Source: JBFMHP01 sp040752855 (GTDB taxonomy: Bacteria; Pseudomonadota; Gammaproteobacteria; RBG-16-57-12). Taken from it: 64,000 nucleotides of DNA. A program made the translations under genes and the position numbers. Below are positions 28,832 to 36,558 of this stretch, piece after piece. Under the pieces are notes generated by a model that saw only the letters and a program-made list of their open reading frames with translations, made no database searches and was not told where the DNA came from. Positions within the stretch are counted from its first letter, which is position 1; the number at the start of each line of letters is the position of its first letter. The DNA lies in contig JBFMHP010000026.1 of assembly GCA_040752855.1 (NCBI GenBank), forward strand, positions 1-64,000. Direction: 5' to 3'.

Positions 28832-29557
28832 TTACATCTTAAAGCCATGGCCGAGGTATACGTCTTTCACCGCCTCATTGGCCAGCAGCTCCGCCGGCCC
28901 GCCTTCGGCCAACACCGTGCCCTCGCTCATGATGTAGGCGCGCTTGCAGATGCCCAGGGTCTCGCGCACATTGTGATCGGTGATCAACACACCGATGCCG
29001 CGCTCGCTCAATTGACGAATGATTTGCTGAATATCCAGAACCGAAATCGGGTCCACGCCGGCGAACGGCTCATCAAGAAGGATAAAACGGGGATTGGCCG
29101 CCAGGGCCCGCGCGATTTCGACCCGCCGGCGCTCGCCTCCCGAGAGGCTCTGGCCCAAGCTGTCGCGGATGTGGGTGACATGAAACTCTTGCATCAGGTG
29201 CTCCAACTCCACTTCCCGGTCCTGACGGCCGAGATCGGCCCGCAATTCCAGCACCGCCTTGATGTTTTCCGCCACCGTGAGCTTGCGGAAGACCGAGGCC
29301 TCCTGGGGCAGATAGCCGATCCCCAAACGCGCGCGCGCGTGCAACGGAAGACGGGTCACCTCGGCATCATCGAGCATAATGCGCCCGTGGTCGCAAGGTA
29401 CCAATCCCACCACCATGTAAAAGCAGGTGGTCTTGCCGGCGCCATTCGGCCCCAACAGGCCTACTATCTCACCACTATCGACATGCAGGCCGACATCTTT
29501 AACCACCCGGCGGCCGCGATATTGCTTGGCCAGCGCTTCGACGAACAAGCGGCTCAT
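28832..29557 (-). CDS. lptB: LPS export ABC transporter ATPase
   Basis: 241 residues with Walker A GPNGAGKTT, signature LSGGERRR and Walker B RFILLDEP. It powers LptFG-mediated extraction of LPS from the inner membrane. It overlaps lptA by four bases, and rpoN follows 63 bases later. Confidence 0.97.
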   Translation of the reverse strand: MSRLFVEALAKQYRGRRVVKDVGLHVDSGEIVGLLGPNGAGKTTCFYMVVGLVPCDHGRIMLDDAEVTRLPLHARARLGIGYLPQEASVFRKLTVAENIKAVLELRADLGRQDREVELEHLMQEFHVTHIRDSLGQSLSGGERRRVEIARALAANPRFILLDEPFAGVDPISVLDIQQIIRQLSERGIGVLITDHNVRETLGICKRAYIMSEGTVLAEGGPAELLANEAVKDVYLGHGFKM

Positions 29558-30102
29558 GGGGCAGATCCGGCGGGAGTCGGCGTCGGCGCAGGCGGGGTTT
29601 CGCCCTCCGCCGCCCCGGGCATGATGATCACCCGCACCGGGGCCTCGCCCGGGGTGCCGCGCGAGGCGATCACGCGGTCGTGCCGCATATCGAACTCGAT
29701 CACCCCGCCGCTGAATTCATTGCCGGACTGCCACAGATTGGCGGCACCGCGCATCAGCAAGATGCCCTCTTGGACCCGGTATTCCATGTGGTCGGCCTGC
29801 GCGCGGGTTTCCTTTTGCTCGACGGACTTCGACGTAAAACGCACCGGATCGCCCTTGGCCACCACCTTGCGCAACTGCTTGCCTTCGACCGTGACCTCGA
29901 CCGTCTCGGCCGTCAGCGTCATGCCGCCCTGGGTCATGCGCACATGCCCGGTGTAGCGGCTGACGCCCTTCGGCTCGTCGATCACCACCTGGTCGGCCTC
30001 CAGGAACACGGGCTGTTTCATGTCCTCGGCCGCGGCGTGCGCCGTGCCCAGGCCCAGCAGCAGCGCGAGTCCGGCAACGGCATCAAGGAGTCTGGGTTTC
30101 AT
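29554..30102 (-). CDS. lptA: Periplasmic LPS transport protein LptA
   Basis: 182 residues with a signal peptide (GLALLLGLGTAHA) and the OstA/LptA beta-jellyroll (YTGHVRMTQGGMTLTAETVE). It forms the periplasmic bridge that carries LPS from LptC to LptD. The C-terminus is Pro/Thr-rich. It overlaps lptC by 20 bases. Confidence 0.95.
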   Translation of the reverse strand: MKPRLLDAVAGLALLLGLGTAHAAAEDMKQPVFLEADQVVIDEPKGVSRYTGHVRMTQGGMTLTAETVEVTVEGKQLRKVVAKGDPVRFTSKSVEQKETRAQADHMEYRVQEGILLMRGAANLWQSGNEFSGGVIEFDMRHDRVIASRGTPGEAPVRVIIMPGAAEGETPPAPTPTPAGSAP

Positions 30103-30670
30103 AGATAAACTGCACCTGTTTCGTTAACTCGAGACGGTCATCGCGCAGGTCCAGCCGCAACGAAGCGGCGCTCGCCTTGCCGACACCCGCTTGCTGGGCG
30201 TAGACCGGCTGATCGGTGCGCGCCACCTTGTCTTGGAGATTGAGCTGAAGCTCCGCGGTCCGCACCTCCATGTCACTGCCCCCGTCCTGGTCCATGCGGT
30301 AGATTCCGACCTCGCCTTCGAGCCAGGCGAGTTGCTGTTTATTATCCAGCCGCCCGCGCTGGGCTTCAATCACCCACAACTCCGCCGCGTCACGATGCAG
30401 GCTGATACGCGGGGCGGTGAGCGTGACGGTATCCGAGCGCGGATAATGCTCCATCTGCTGGGCGCCGAGCTGATGCCTGAGCGCGCCTGATTGATCCAGC
30501 ACCCGCAACTCGAACCGCTTGATGATGTAATCCGGCAGCTCGGCGACCGGCGCGGCCTCTTCCCCGAGCACGATCGTCGGCGTCTTGCGCAACCACCAGC
30601 TCATCATGACCAGGAGCAGCAACAGCAGGAACACCAGCGCGCGCCGCGGCGTAATCCAGGAGGCGATCAT
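30083..30670 (-). CDS. lptC: LPS export protein LptC
   Basis: 195-residue bitopic inner-membrane protein with one N-terminal membrane segment (ALVFLLLLLLVMMSWWL) and a periplasmic jellyroll of the LptC family. It docks LptA onto LptBFG. The gene order kdsD-kdsC-lptC-lptA-lptB supports the call. Confidence 0.93.
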   Translation of the reverse strand: MIASWITPRRALVFLLLLLLVMMSWWLRKTPTIVLGEEAAPVAELPDYIIKRFELRVLDQSGALRHQLGAQQMEHYPRSDTVTLTAPRISLHRDAAELWVIEAQRGRLDNKQQLAWLEGEVGIYRMDQDGGSDMEVRTAELQLNLQDKVARTDQPVYAQQAGVGKASAASLRLDLRDDRLELTKQVQFIYETQTP

Positions 30671-30694
30671 CTCAGGCCGGCCCCGTCGCCCATC

Positions 30695-31219
30695 TCAGCC
30701 GAGGTAGCGACTGAGTTGGGCCTCGAGCGTGCCTTGCGCCTCCATGATCAGCTCGCACAGGTCGCGCGCCGCGCCACGGCCGCCGCCACTGGGCGTCTGC
30801 CAGTGCGCGTGCTTCTTGACCCAGTGATGGGCGTCCTGCACCGCCACCGCCAGGCCGACCTTGGTCATGATAGGCAGATCCACCACGTCATCGCCGACGT
30901 AGGCCACCTGGTCGGCGCGCACGCCGAGTTTTTCGATCAGCGCCTCAAAGGCTGGCAGCTTTTCCAGCCGCCCCTGATAGACATGCTCGATGCCGAGATT
31001 GGCCATGCGATGGACCACCACCTGCGAGGTGCGGCCGGTGATGATGCCGATCTCCACACCGGTCTGCTTGAGCATCTTCATGCCATGGCCGTCGCGGGAG
31101 TGAAAGGCCTTGATCTCCTGGCCGTCGTCGCAGACATACAGACTGCCGTCGGTCAGCACCCCGTCGACATCGAAGACCGCCAATTTGATCCGCTTCGCCC
31201 GCTCCAGAATGTCCTGCAT
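30695..31219 (-). CDS. kdsC: 3-deoxy-D-manno-octulosonate-8-phosphate phosphatase
   Basis: 174-residue HAD phosphatase with nucleophile motif FDVDGVLTDG and YVGDDVVDLP in motif IV. It produces Kdo for lipid A core. The small size without a cap domain fits the tetrameric KdsC class. Between kdsD and lptC. Confidence 0.95.
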   Translation of the reverse strand: MQDILERAKRIKLAVFDVDGVLTDGSLYVCDDGQEIKAFHSRDGHGMKMLKQTGVEIGIITGRTSQVVVHRMANLGIEHVYQGRLEKLPAFEALIEKLGVRADQVAYVGDDVVDLPIMTKVGLAVAVQDAHHWVKKHAHWQTPSGGGRGAARDLCELIMEAQGTLEAQLSRYLG

Positions 31220-31244
31220 GTGTTATTCGCCTCGTTGTTTTTGC

Positions 31245-32219
31245 TCAGACCACGCCTGCCCGCAGCAGGTCATGCATATTGAACGCGCCGACCAGGCCCT
31301 TGTGCTCGTCGACCACCGGCAGCGCGTTGATCTTGAACTGTTCCATCATCTTCAGCGCCTCGGCCGCCAGCATGTGGGGGCGCGCGACGCGGCAGTTGCG
31401 CGTCATGTGGTCGGCCACGCGAATGCGGTGCACGTTGACCTCGCCGTGATCGAGCACGCGGCGCAGATCACCGTCGGTGAACACGCCCAGCACGTTGTTC
31501 TGCGCATCGACCATGACCACCATGCCCAGCCCCTTGCGCGTCATCTCAACCAAGGCCTCGCCAAGGAAAGCCTCCGCCGCCACCTTCGGGATGGCCTCGC
31601 CGCGGTGCATGATGTCGCTGACGTGCAGCAACAGCCGCCGCCCGAGGCTGCCGCCGGGATGCGAGAGCGCGAAATCCTCCGCGGTAAAGCCGCGGCTCTC
31701 CAGCAGCGAGACGGCCAGCGCATCGCCCATCGCCAGGGCGGCGGTGGTGCTCGCCGTGGGGGCAAGACCGAGCGGACAGGCCTCCTTGGCGACACTCACA
31801 TCGAGGTGCACATTGGCCTCGGTGGCCAGCGTCGAGCGTGCATTGCCCGTCAGCGCGATCAGCGGCACGCCCAGGCGACGGATGATCGGCAGGATGGTGA
31901 GGATCTCACCGGTCTCGCCGGAATTGGAAAAGGCCATGACCACATCCTTGGCGGTGATCATACCGAGGTCGCCGTGGCTAGCCTCGCCGGGGTGGACGAA
32001 AAACGCCGGGCTGCCGGTGCTGGCCAGCGTGGCCGCCACCTTGCTGGCGATATGCCCCGACTTGCCCATGCCGATGACCACGATGCGCCCTTCGCACTTG
32101 AGCATGTATTCGCAGGCGCGCACGAACCCCTCGTCGATGCGCCCCATCAGGGCGGAGACCGCATCGGCCTCGGTCTTGAGCACCGCGCGCGCCAAATCCT
32201 GGAGCTTCTGCCGGTCCAT
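31245..32219 (-). CDS. kdsD: Arabinose-5-phosphate isomerase
   Basis: 324 residues: an SIS domain (GMGKSGHIASKVAATLASTG) followed by two CBS domains (about 205-324). It converts ribulose-5-phosphate to arabinose-5-phosphate, the first step to Kdo. The ATG at 32219 follows GGAGG by six bases; a longer in-frame start at 32252 is rejected. It leads the kdsD-kdsC-lptCAB-rpoN block, whose promoter should lie in 32220-32400. Confidence 0.95.
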   Translation of the reverse strand: MDRQKLQDLARAVLKTEADAVSALMGRIDEGFVRACEYMLKCEGRIVVIGMGKSGHIASKVAATLASTGSPAFFVHPGEASHGDLGMITAKDVVMAFSNSGETGEILTILPIIRRLGVPLIALTGNARSTLATEANVHLDVSVAKEACPLGLAPTASTTAALAMGDALAVSLLESRGFTAEDFALSHPGGSLGRRLLLHVSDIMHRGEAIPKVAAEAFLGEALVEMTRKGLGMVVMVDAQNNVLGVFTDGDLRRVLDHGEVNVHRIRVADHMTRNCRVARPHMLAAEALKMMEQFKINALPVVDEHKGLVGAFNMHDLLRAGVV

Positions 32220-32402
32220 GCTACGCCTCCGCCTCGGGATTACCCGATTCACGCCGTCGAGCCGCCCCAGGGGCGCACCCGTCGCACTTGATATTCGCCG
32301 TCTTGATCCGTGTATCCTGCATCGATGTACCGTAGTCGCGCGCCATCAGGCAGCCTGAATTCATCCGCGCATCATAGCACAGCGCCGCCTGCACCTGCGG
32401 CA

Positions 32403-33254
32403 TCACGCCATGTATTCCCAGGCGATGCCGGCAAAGATCGCCAGGCCGACCCAATTGTTGTTCTTGAACGCCTTGAGGCAGCCGGGTGTTTCGCGCGCGT
32501 AGATCAATTTGTGCTGGTACAGCATCAACCCCGCCGCCGCCAGCAGCCCGAGATGATAGTAGCTGCCCAGGCCGACCTTGCGCCCGGCCGCGAGCAACGT
32601 GAACACCATGATGACCTGCAGCGCGCCGATCATAAAGCGGTCCGCCTCACCGAAGAGGATGGCGGTGGACTTCACCCCGATGCGCAGGTCCTCCTCCCGG
32701 TCCATCATGGCGTAAATGGTGTCGTAAGCCGTGGCCCACACCACCGTCGCCAGCAACAACAGCCAGGCGACCGGCGGCACCGCCCCGGTCACCGCGGCAA
32801 AGGCCATCGGCACGCTCCAGCCGAAGGCCAAGCCCAGAAACACCTGCGGCAGATACGTATAGCGCTTCATGAAGGGATAGATCGCCGCCAGCAGCACCGC
32901 CACCAGCGATAGCAGGATCGTCAACTGGTTGAGGGTGAGCACCAGCGCGAACGCCAGCAGGCACAGGATCGCAAACAACACCAGCGCCTCTTGCTTGCCG
33001 ACCTCGCCGCTGGCGATCGGCCGGTCCTTGGTGCGTTCGACGTGCGGATCGAACCGGTGATCGGCGATGTCATTGAGCACGCAACCCGCCGAACGCATCA
33101 AGATCACCCCGCACACAAAAACTACCAAAATGTGTGTCTCCGGCACGCCCTTGGCCGCTATCCACAGCGCCCACAGGCAGGGCCACAACAACAGGAAGAT
33201 GCCGATCGGGCGATGGAGCCGCATCAGCCGCAGATAGTTCAACAGACGGGACAT
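32403..33254 (-). CDS. ubiA: 4-hydroxybenzoate octaprenyltransferase
   Basis: 283-residue integral membrane prenyltransferase of ubiquinone synthesis. The two Asp-rich motifs are visible: NDIADHRFDPHVERTKDRPI and YDTIYAMMDREEDLRIG. Several hydrophobic helices follow. The start at 33254 has GGAGGGG upstream. It follows ubiC by 33 bases, so the two form an operon. Confidence 0.96.
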   Translation of the reverse strand: MSRLLNYLRLMRLHRPIGIFLLLWPCLWALWIAAKGVPETHILVVFVCGVILMRSAGCVLNDIADHRFDPHVERTKDRPIASGEVGKQEALVLFAILCLLAFALVLTLNQLTILLSLVAVLLAAIYPFMKRYTYLPQVFLGLAFGWSVPMAFAAVTGAVPPVAWLLLLATVVWATAYDTIYAMMDREEDLRIGVKSTAILFGEADRFMIGALQVIMVFTLLAAGRKVGLGSYYHLGLLAAAGLMLYQHKLIYARETPGCLKAFKNNNWVGLAIFAGIAWEYMA

Positions 33255-33287
33255 CAACGCCCCTCCGATGGATTTTGCATACTCATC

Positions 33288-33872
33288 TCACGATCCTTGC
33301 CCGGACTCGCGCTCCTCGAGCGCCGGCAGAAAGATTTCACTCACCAACAAGGGCTTGCCGCCAAGATAAAACAGCGAACGCCGCCCCCACAATTCCTCCG
33401 GCGCGCCCGCGCCGGCCGCGGCGGCCTCGCGATAGACCGCATGCGCGGCCAGCAAACGCGCCACCTGCACCGGCCCGCGCCGCATGGACTTGTCCGCGAA
33501 CAACACCTCGCCGAGCGGCCTGCTTCCGAGATGCGCCAGCCGTTTGACCGGGCCCCTCAAGGTTGGAAACGGGATCACGGTGCGCGCGTACACCAAGGGT
33601 TGCAACCCGCATTGCAGACATACCTGGCGCACCAGTCCGTGCTCACCGGCGCGCATCCCGAGACAGGCCGCCTCATCCGGCAGCGGACGTTCCCGCCGCT
33701 GCGACATCACCCGCACCCGGAAGGATTGCGGACAACGCCGGCGCAGGCGCTTGGTCAGCGAAGACTCATCGAACAACCAGCCGCGCAATCCCCGCGGGAT
33801 GCGCGCCGATAGCAGCGCCGCTTTCCCGCTCCAGCGCGGAAACGCCAATCCAAACCGGATTTTTTCTAACAT
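33288..33872 (-). CDS. ubiC: Chorismate lyase
   Basis: 194 residues; converts chorismate to 4-hydroxybenzoate, the substrate of the adjacent ubiA product. The family pattern is seen in DESSLTKRLRRRC, the Arg-rich middle and LLVSEIFLPAL at the C-terminus with the catalytic Glu. The ATG at 33872 is preferred over the in-frame start at 33899. Confidence 0.92.
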   Translation of the reverse strand: MLEKIRFGLAFPRWSGKAALLSARIPRGLRGWLFDESSLTKRLRRRCPQSFRVRVMSQRRERPLPDEAACLGMRAGEHGLVRQVCLQCGLQPLVYARTVIPFPTLRGPVKRLAHLGSRPLGEVLFADKSMRRGPVQVARLLAAHAVYREAAAAGAGAPEELWGRRSLFYLGGKPLLVSEIFLPALEERESGQGS

Positions 33873-33983
33873 AAAGTTGACGCGACCCGCCCCGCCCAAA
33901 GGCGCAAATTATTGCATGTCGATGCGCGCATGATAACCGGCCATCCCTCTCAGAGCACAGAAAAATGAGCAATTTTGGCATGC

Positions 33984-33989
33984 TTGACA
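33984..33989 (+). promoter_or_regulatory. Perfect -35 hexamer upstream of cytochrome gene
   Basis: TTGACA lies about 150 bases before the cytochrome start. A matching -10 at 17-19 bases is poor (CATAAG), so this is only a candidate. Confidence 0.3.
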
Positions 33990-34135
33990 GCCACAGTCCC
34001 CCAATGGCATAAGAATTTACCCCTTGCATCACTACAATCACAAAAGGGGATGTAGCTAGTTAGGGAAGAGAGGCCTTCACACCAGTGCCGACTTCCTCCG
34101 CAAAAACAAACCATCACTCAATTTGGAGGAACCAG

Positions 34136-34450
34136 ATGAAATCATTCTTGCTAACCATGCCCGCTGTTGCCGCGATTCTGCTCTCGGGCGCCGCTCACGC
34201 CGACCTGGAACTGGCCAAGAAGAGCGGCTGCATGGCTTGCCACGCCGTCGACAAAAAAGTCGTCGGTCCCGCCTGGCAAGACGTCGCCGCCAAATACAAG
34301 GGCGACTCGTCTGCCAAGGCTACCATCGTCAGCAGCCTGGAAAACGGCAGCCGCGGCAAGTGGGGCCAGGTGCCGATGCCCGCGCAAAAGCGCCTGACCG
34401 CCGAAGAGCGCGACAAGCTGGCCGAGTACGTCATTTCACTGGCCGAGTAA
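34136..34450 (+). CDS. Class I cytochrome c (c551/c552 type)
   Basis: 104 residues: a signal peptide ending at GAAHA, the haem motif CMACH in KKSGCMACHAVDKKVVGPAW, and the distal methionine in GQVPMPAQ. It is a periplasmic single-haem electron carrier. The start is set by GGAGGA seven bases upstream; a longer frame from 34085 has no role. It is monocistronic, with a clear terminator. Confidence 0.93.
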   Translation: MKSFLLTMPAVAAILLSGAAHADLELAKKSGCMACHAVDKKVVGPAWQDVAAKYKGDSSAKATIVSSLENGSRGKWGQVPMPAQKRLTAEERDKLAEYVISLAE

Positions 34451-34472
34451 GCGCTCGCCGCTTCCACAGCGC

Positions 34473-34502
34473 AAAAGGCCGGCATTCGCCGGCCTTTTCG
34501 TT
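34473..34502 (+). terminator. Rho-independent terminator of cytochrome gene
   Basis: An 11-bp stem (34473-34483 and 34488-34498) with loop ATTC whose 3' arm ends in TTTT. Because the 5' arm begins with AAAA it can also serve the convergent thrB gene. Confidence 0.88.
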
Positions 34503-34519
34503 TCTGAATAATTACATCA

Positions 34520-35467
34520 TCAACCCAGCCAGATCTCACGACCCGTTTTGTCGATACGCTTTTGCAGGATGCGTTTGAAGACGTTCGGGTCTTTGATGTG
34601 GGTAAGCTCGCCGTCGCGCGGGAAGATCTGGTCCTGCAGCCGTGAGAGCCAGAAGCGCAGCGCCGCGGCGCGCAACATCACCGACCAGGCCAGATGCTCG
34701 TCCTCGCCCATGGGCCGCACGTGCTGGTAGGCCTGCAACAGCACCCGGGTCTTGTCCACCTCGAGGTTGCCCAGCGCATCGCAGCACCAATCATTGACCG
34801 TGATCGCCAGGTCATAGAGCAACACATCGTTGCAGGCGTAATAGAGATCGATCACGCCGGTCAGCGTGTCGCCGTTGAACAGAGCGTTGTCGCGGAACAG
34901 GTCGGCGTGGATCACCCCGCGCGGCAGGTGCGCGTGCCGATGTCCGGCCTGGAACTCCAGCTCGGCCTGCAACAGCGCGGCATCTTCGCTGGAGAGGTGC
35001 GGCAGCACGCTTTTCGCGGTGACCGCCCACCAGTGCGGGCCGCGATCGTTTTCCCGGCGGCCGGCAAAATCCCGCCCCACGCGGTGCAGCTTCGCCATGC
35101 AACCGCCGATGGCGGCGCATTGGGCGAGACTCGGCTGCTCCACCCCGGCGCCGGGCAGCCGCGCCACCAGGGCCGCGGGCTTGCCGTTAAGCTGGCGCAG
35201 GTAATGACCGACGTGATCGGCCACGGGATGGGCGGTGGGCACGTCGTGCTCGGCCAGATAGGCCATCAGATCGAGAAAATAGCCGAGCTCGTCGAATTTG
35301 AGCGTCTCGAAGAGGGTGAGCACGTATTGTCCGCGCTCGGTGGTGACGAAGAAATTGGTGTTGACGATGCCGGCGCTGATGCCCTTGTGTTCGATCAGTG
35401 CGCCCAACGGATAATTTGTTAGAAAGGCCTCGAGCTGCTCCCGCGAGACCGGGGTATAAACCGACAT
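34520..35467 (-). CDS. thrB: Homoserine kinase (ThrB type II, aminoglycoside phosphotransferase fold)
   Basis: 315 residues; phosphorylates homoserine in threonine synthesis. The catalytic loop GVIHADLFRDNALF and the following GVIDLYYA metal-binding motif place it in the APH-like ThrB class found in Pseudomonas. It forms a minus-strand unit with the DUF2782 gene and the LOG-family gene, matching the Pseudomonas thrB-polA region. Confidence 0.95.
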   Translation of the reverse strand: MSVYTPVSREQLEAFLTNYPLGALIEHKGISAGIVNTNFFVTTERGQYVLTLFETLKFDELGYFLDLMAYLAEHDVPTAHPVADHVGHYLRQLNGKPAALVARLPGAGVEQPSLAQCAAIGGCMAKLHRVGRDFAGRRENDRGPHWWAVTAKSVLPHLSSEDAALLQAELEFQAGHRHAHLPRGVIHADLFRDNALFNGDTLTGVIDLYYACNDVLLYDLAITVNDWCCDALGNLEVDKTRVLLQAYQHVRPMGEDEHLAWSVMLRAAALRFWLSRLQDQIFPRDGELTHIKDPNVFKRILQKRIDKTGREIWLG

Positions 35468-35486
35468 AAATCCTACCGCAATTCTT

Positions 35487-35789
35487 TTACCACTTGAGCA
35501 ACACCCACGATGGGATCATGACATCCGGATCGAGATCGTTCCTGCGCCGGTCGAGCAGACCGTCGCCGTCGGCGTCGACCAGATAATAGGGCCTGCCCTT
35601 TCTGGGTGTCACCTTAATCATATAGAGCTGACCGTTCAAGCGATATTCCTCTATCACGTTCTTGCCGTCCTCGACGATGGTCACCGTCGGCGCGAGGACC
35701 TCTTCTTCCTCCGGCACCTCGGCGGCCTCTTCCTGGGCCAGGACCGGCGAGACGAGCAGCGTCAAGACAAAACCCAAGCAAATGCGCAT
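35487..35789 (-). CDS. DUF2782 exported protein
   Basis: A 100-residue protein with a signal peptide (VLTLLVSPVLAQ), an acidic Glu-rich stretch and the DUF2782 core (EEYRLNGQLYMIKVTPRKG, YYLVDADGDG). Its function is unknown, but its place between polA and thrB is conserved in gammaproteobacteria. Confidence 0.88.
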   Translation of the reverse strand: MRICLGFVLTLLVSPVLAQEEAAEVPEEEEVLAPTVTIVEDGKNVIEEYRLNGQLYMIKVTPRKGRPYYLVDADGDGLLDRRRNDLDPDVMIPSWVLLKW

Positions 35790-35807
35790 GACATCGTTCC
35801 TAAAAAT

Positions 35808-36530
35808 TTAGAGATTCAACAGGAGATCCTGCTCCTCCGCGGACGGCTCGAATCCCCGGTGTTCATAATGATGGAATATAGCATCCACGACCGCCTTCGG
35901 ATCATCGATTACCTGAATCAGGTCCAGATCCTCCGGGCTGATCATCCCTTCGCCAAGCAGCGGGCCTTTGATCCAGCTTATCAGCCCTTCCCAGAACGGC
36001 GAACAGACCAGAATCACCGGAATGCGCCGCGTCTTGTTGGTCTGGATCAGGGTCAGGATCTCGGCCAGCTCATCAAGGGTGCCGAACCCGCCCGGCATAA
36101 CGACGTAGGCCGCGGCATATTTCACAAACATCACCTTGCGCGAGAAGAAATGGCGGAAGTGCAGCGAGATGTTCTGGTACTGATTGCCCTGCTGCTCCTT
36201 GGGGAGCTGGATGTTCAGCCCGATGCTAAGCGATTTACCCTCGTAGGCGCCCTTGTTTGCGGCCTCCATGATACCAGGGCCGCCCCCGCTGACGACACTA
36301 AAACCTGAATTCGACAGGGTGCGGGCGATCTCCTCGGTCAATTTATAATAGGGATGTTCGGGCGGGGTGCGGGCCGAGCCGAAGATGCTGACCGAGGGCT
36401 TGATCTGCGCCAGGCGCTCGAAACCTTCGACAAACTCCGCCATGATCTGGAAGATTTTCCAGGATTCGCGCGTCAGCATGCTATCGTCTATCACATGCGT
36501 GGCGGAATGAACGATGTCGCGATGACTCAT
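35808..36530 (-). CDS. LOG-family (TIGR00730) nucleotide 5'-monophosphate phosphoribohydrolase-like protein
   Basis: 240 residues with the family motifs SGGGPGIMEAANKGA and MPGGFGTLDELAEILTLIQT (PGGxGTxxE). Members cleave N-glycosidic bonds of nucleoside monophosphates, including cytokinin precursors; the substrate here is unknown. It is divergent from polA with 28 bases between starts and is followed by DUF2782. Confidence 0.9.
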   Translation of the reverse strand: MSHRDIVHSATHVIDDSMLTRESWKIFQIMAEFVEGFERLAQIKPSVSIFGSARTPPEHPYYKLTEEIARTLSNSGFSVVSGGGPGIMEAANKGAYEGKSLSIGLNIQLPKEQQGNQYQNISLHFRHFFSRKVMFVKYAAAYVVMPGGFGTLDELAEILTLIQTNKTRRIPVILVCSPFWEGLISWIKGPLLGEGMISPEDLDLIQVIDDPKAVVDAIFHHYEHRGFEPSAEEQDLLLNL

Positions 36531-36558
36531 ATAAACCTTTTAACGACTTCAGCGTGAA

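Noticed and set aside
31110..32291. 393-residue plus-strand frame
   Set aside because: Antisense to kdsC and kdsD, which have clear family motifs.
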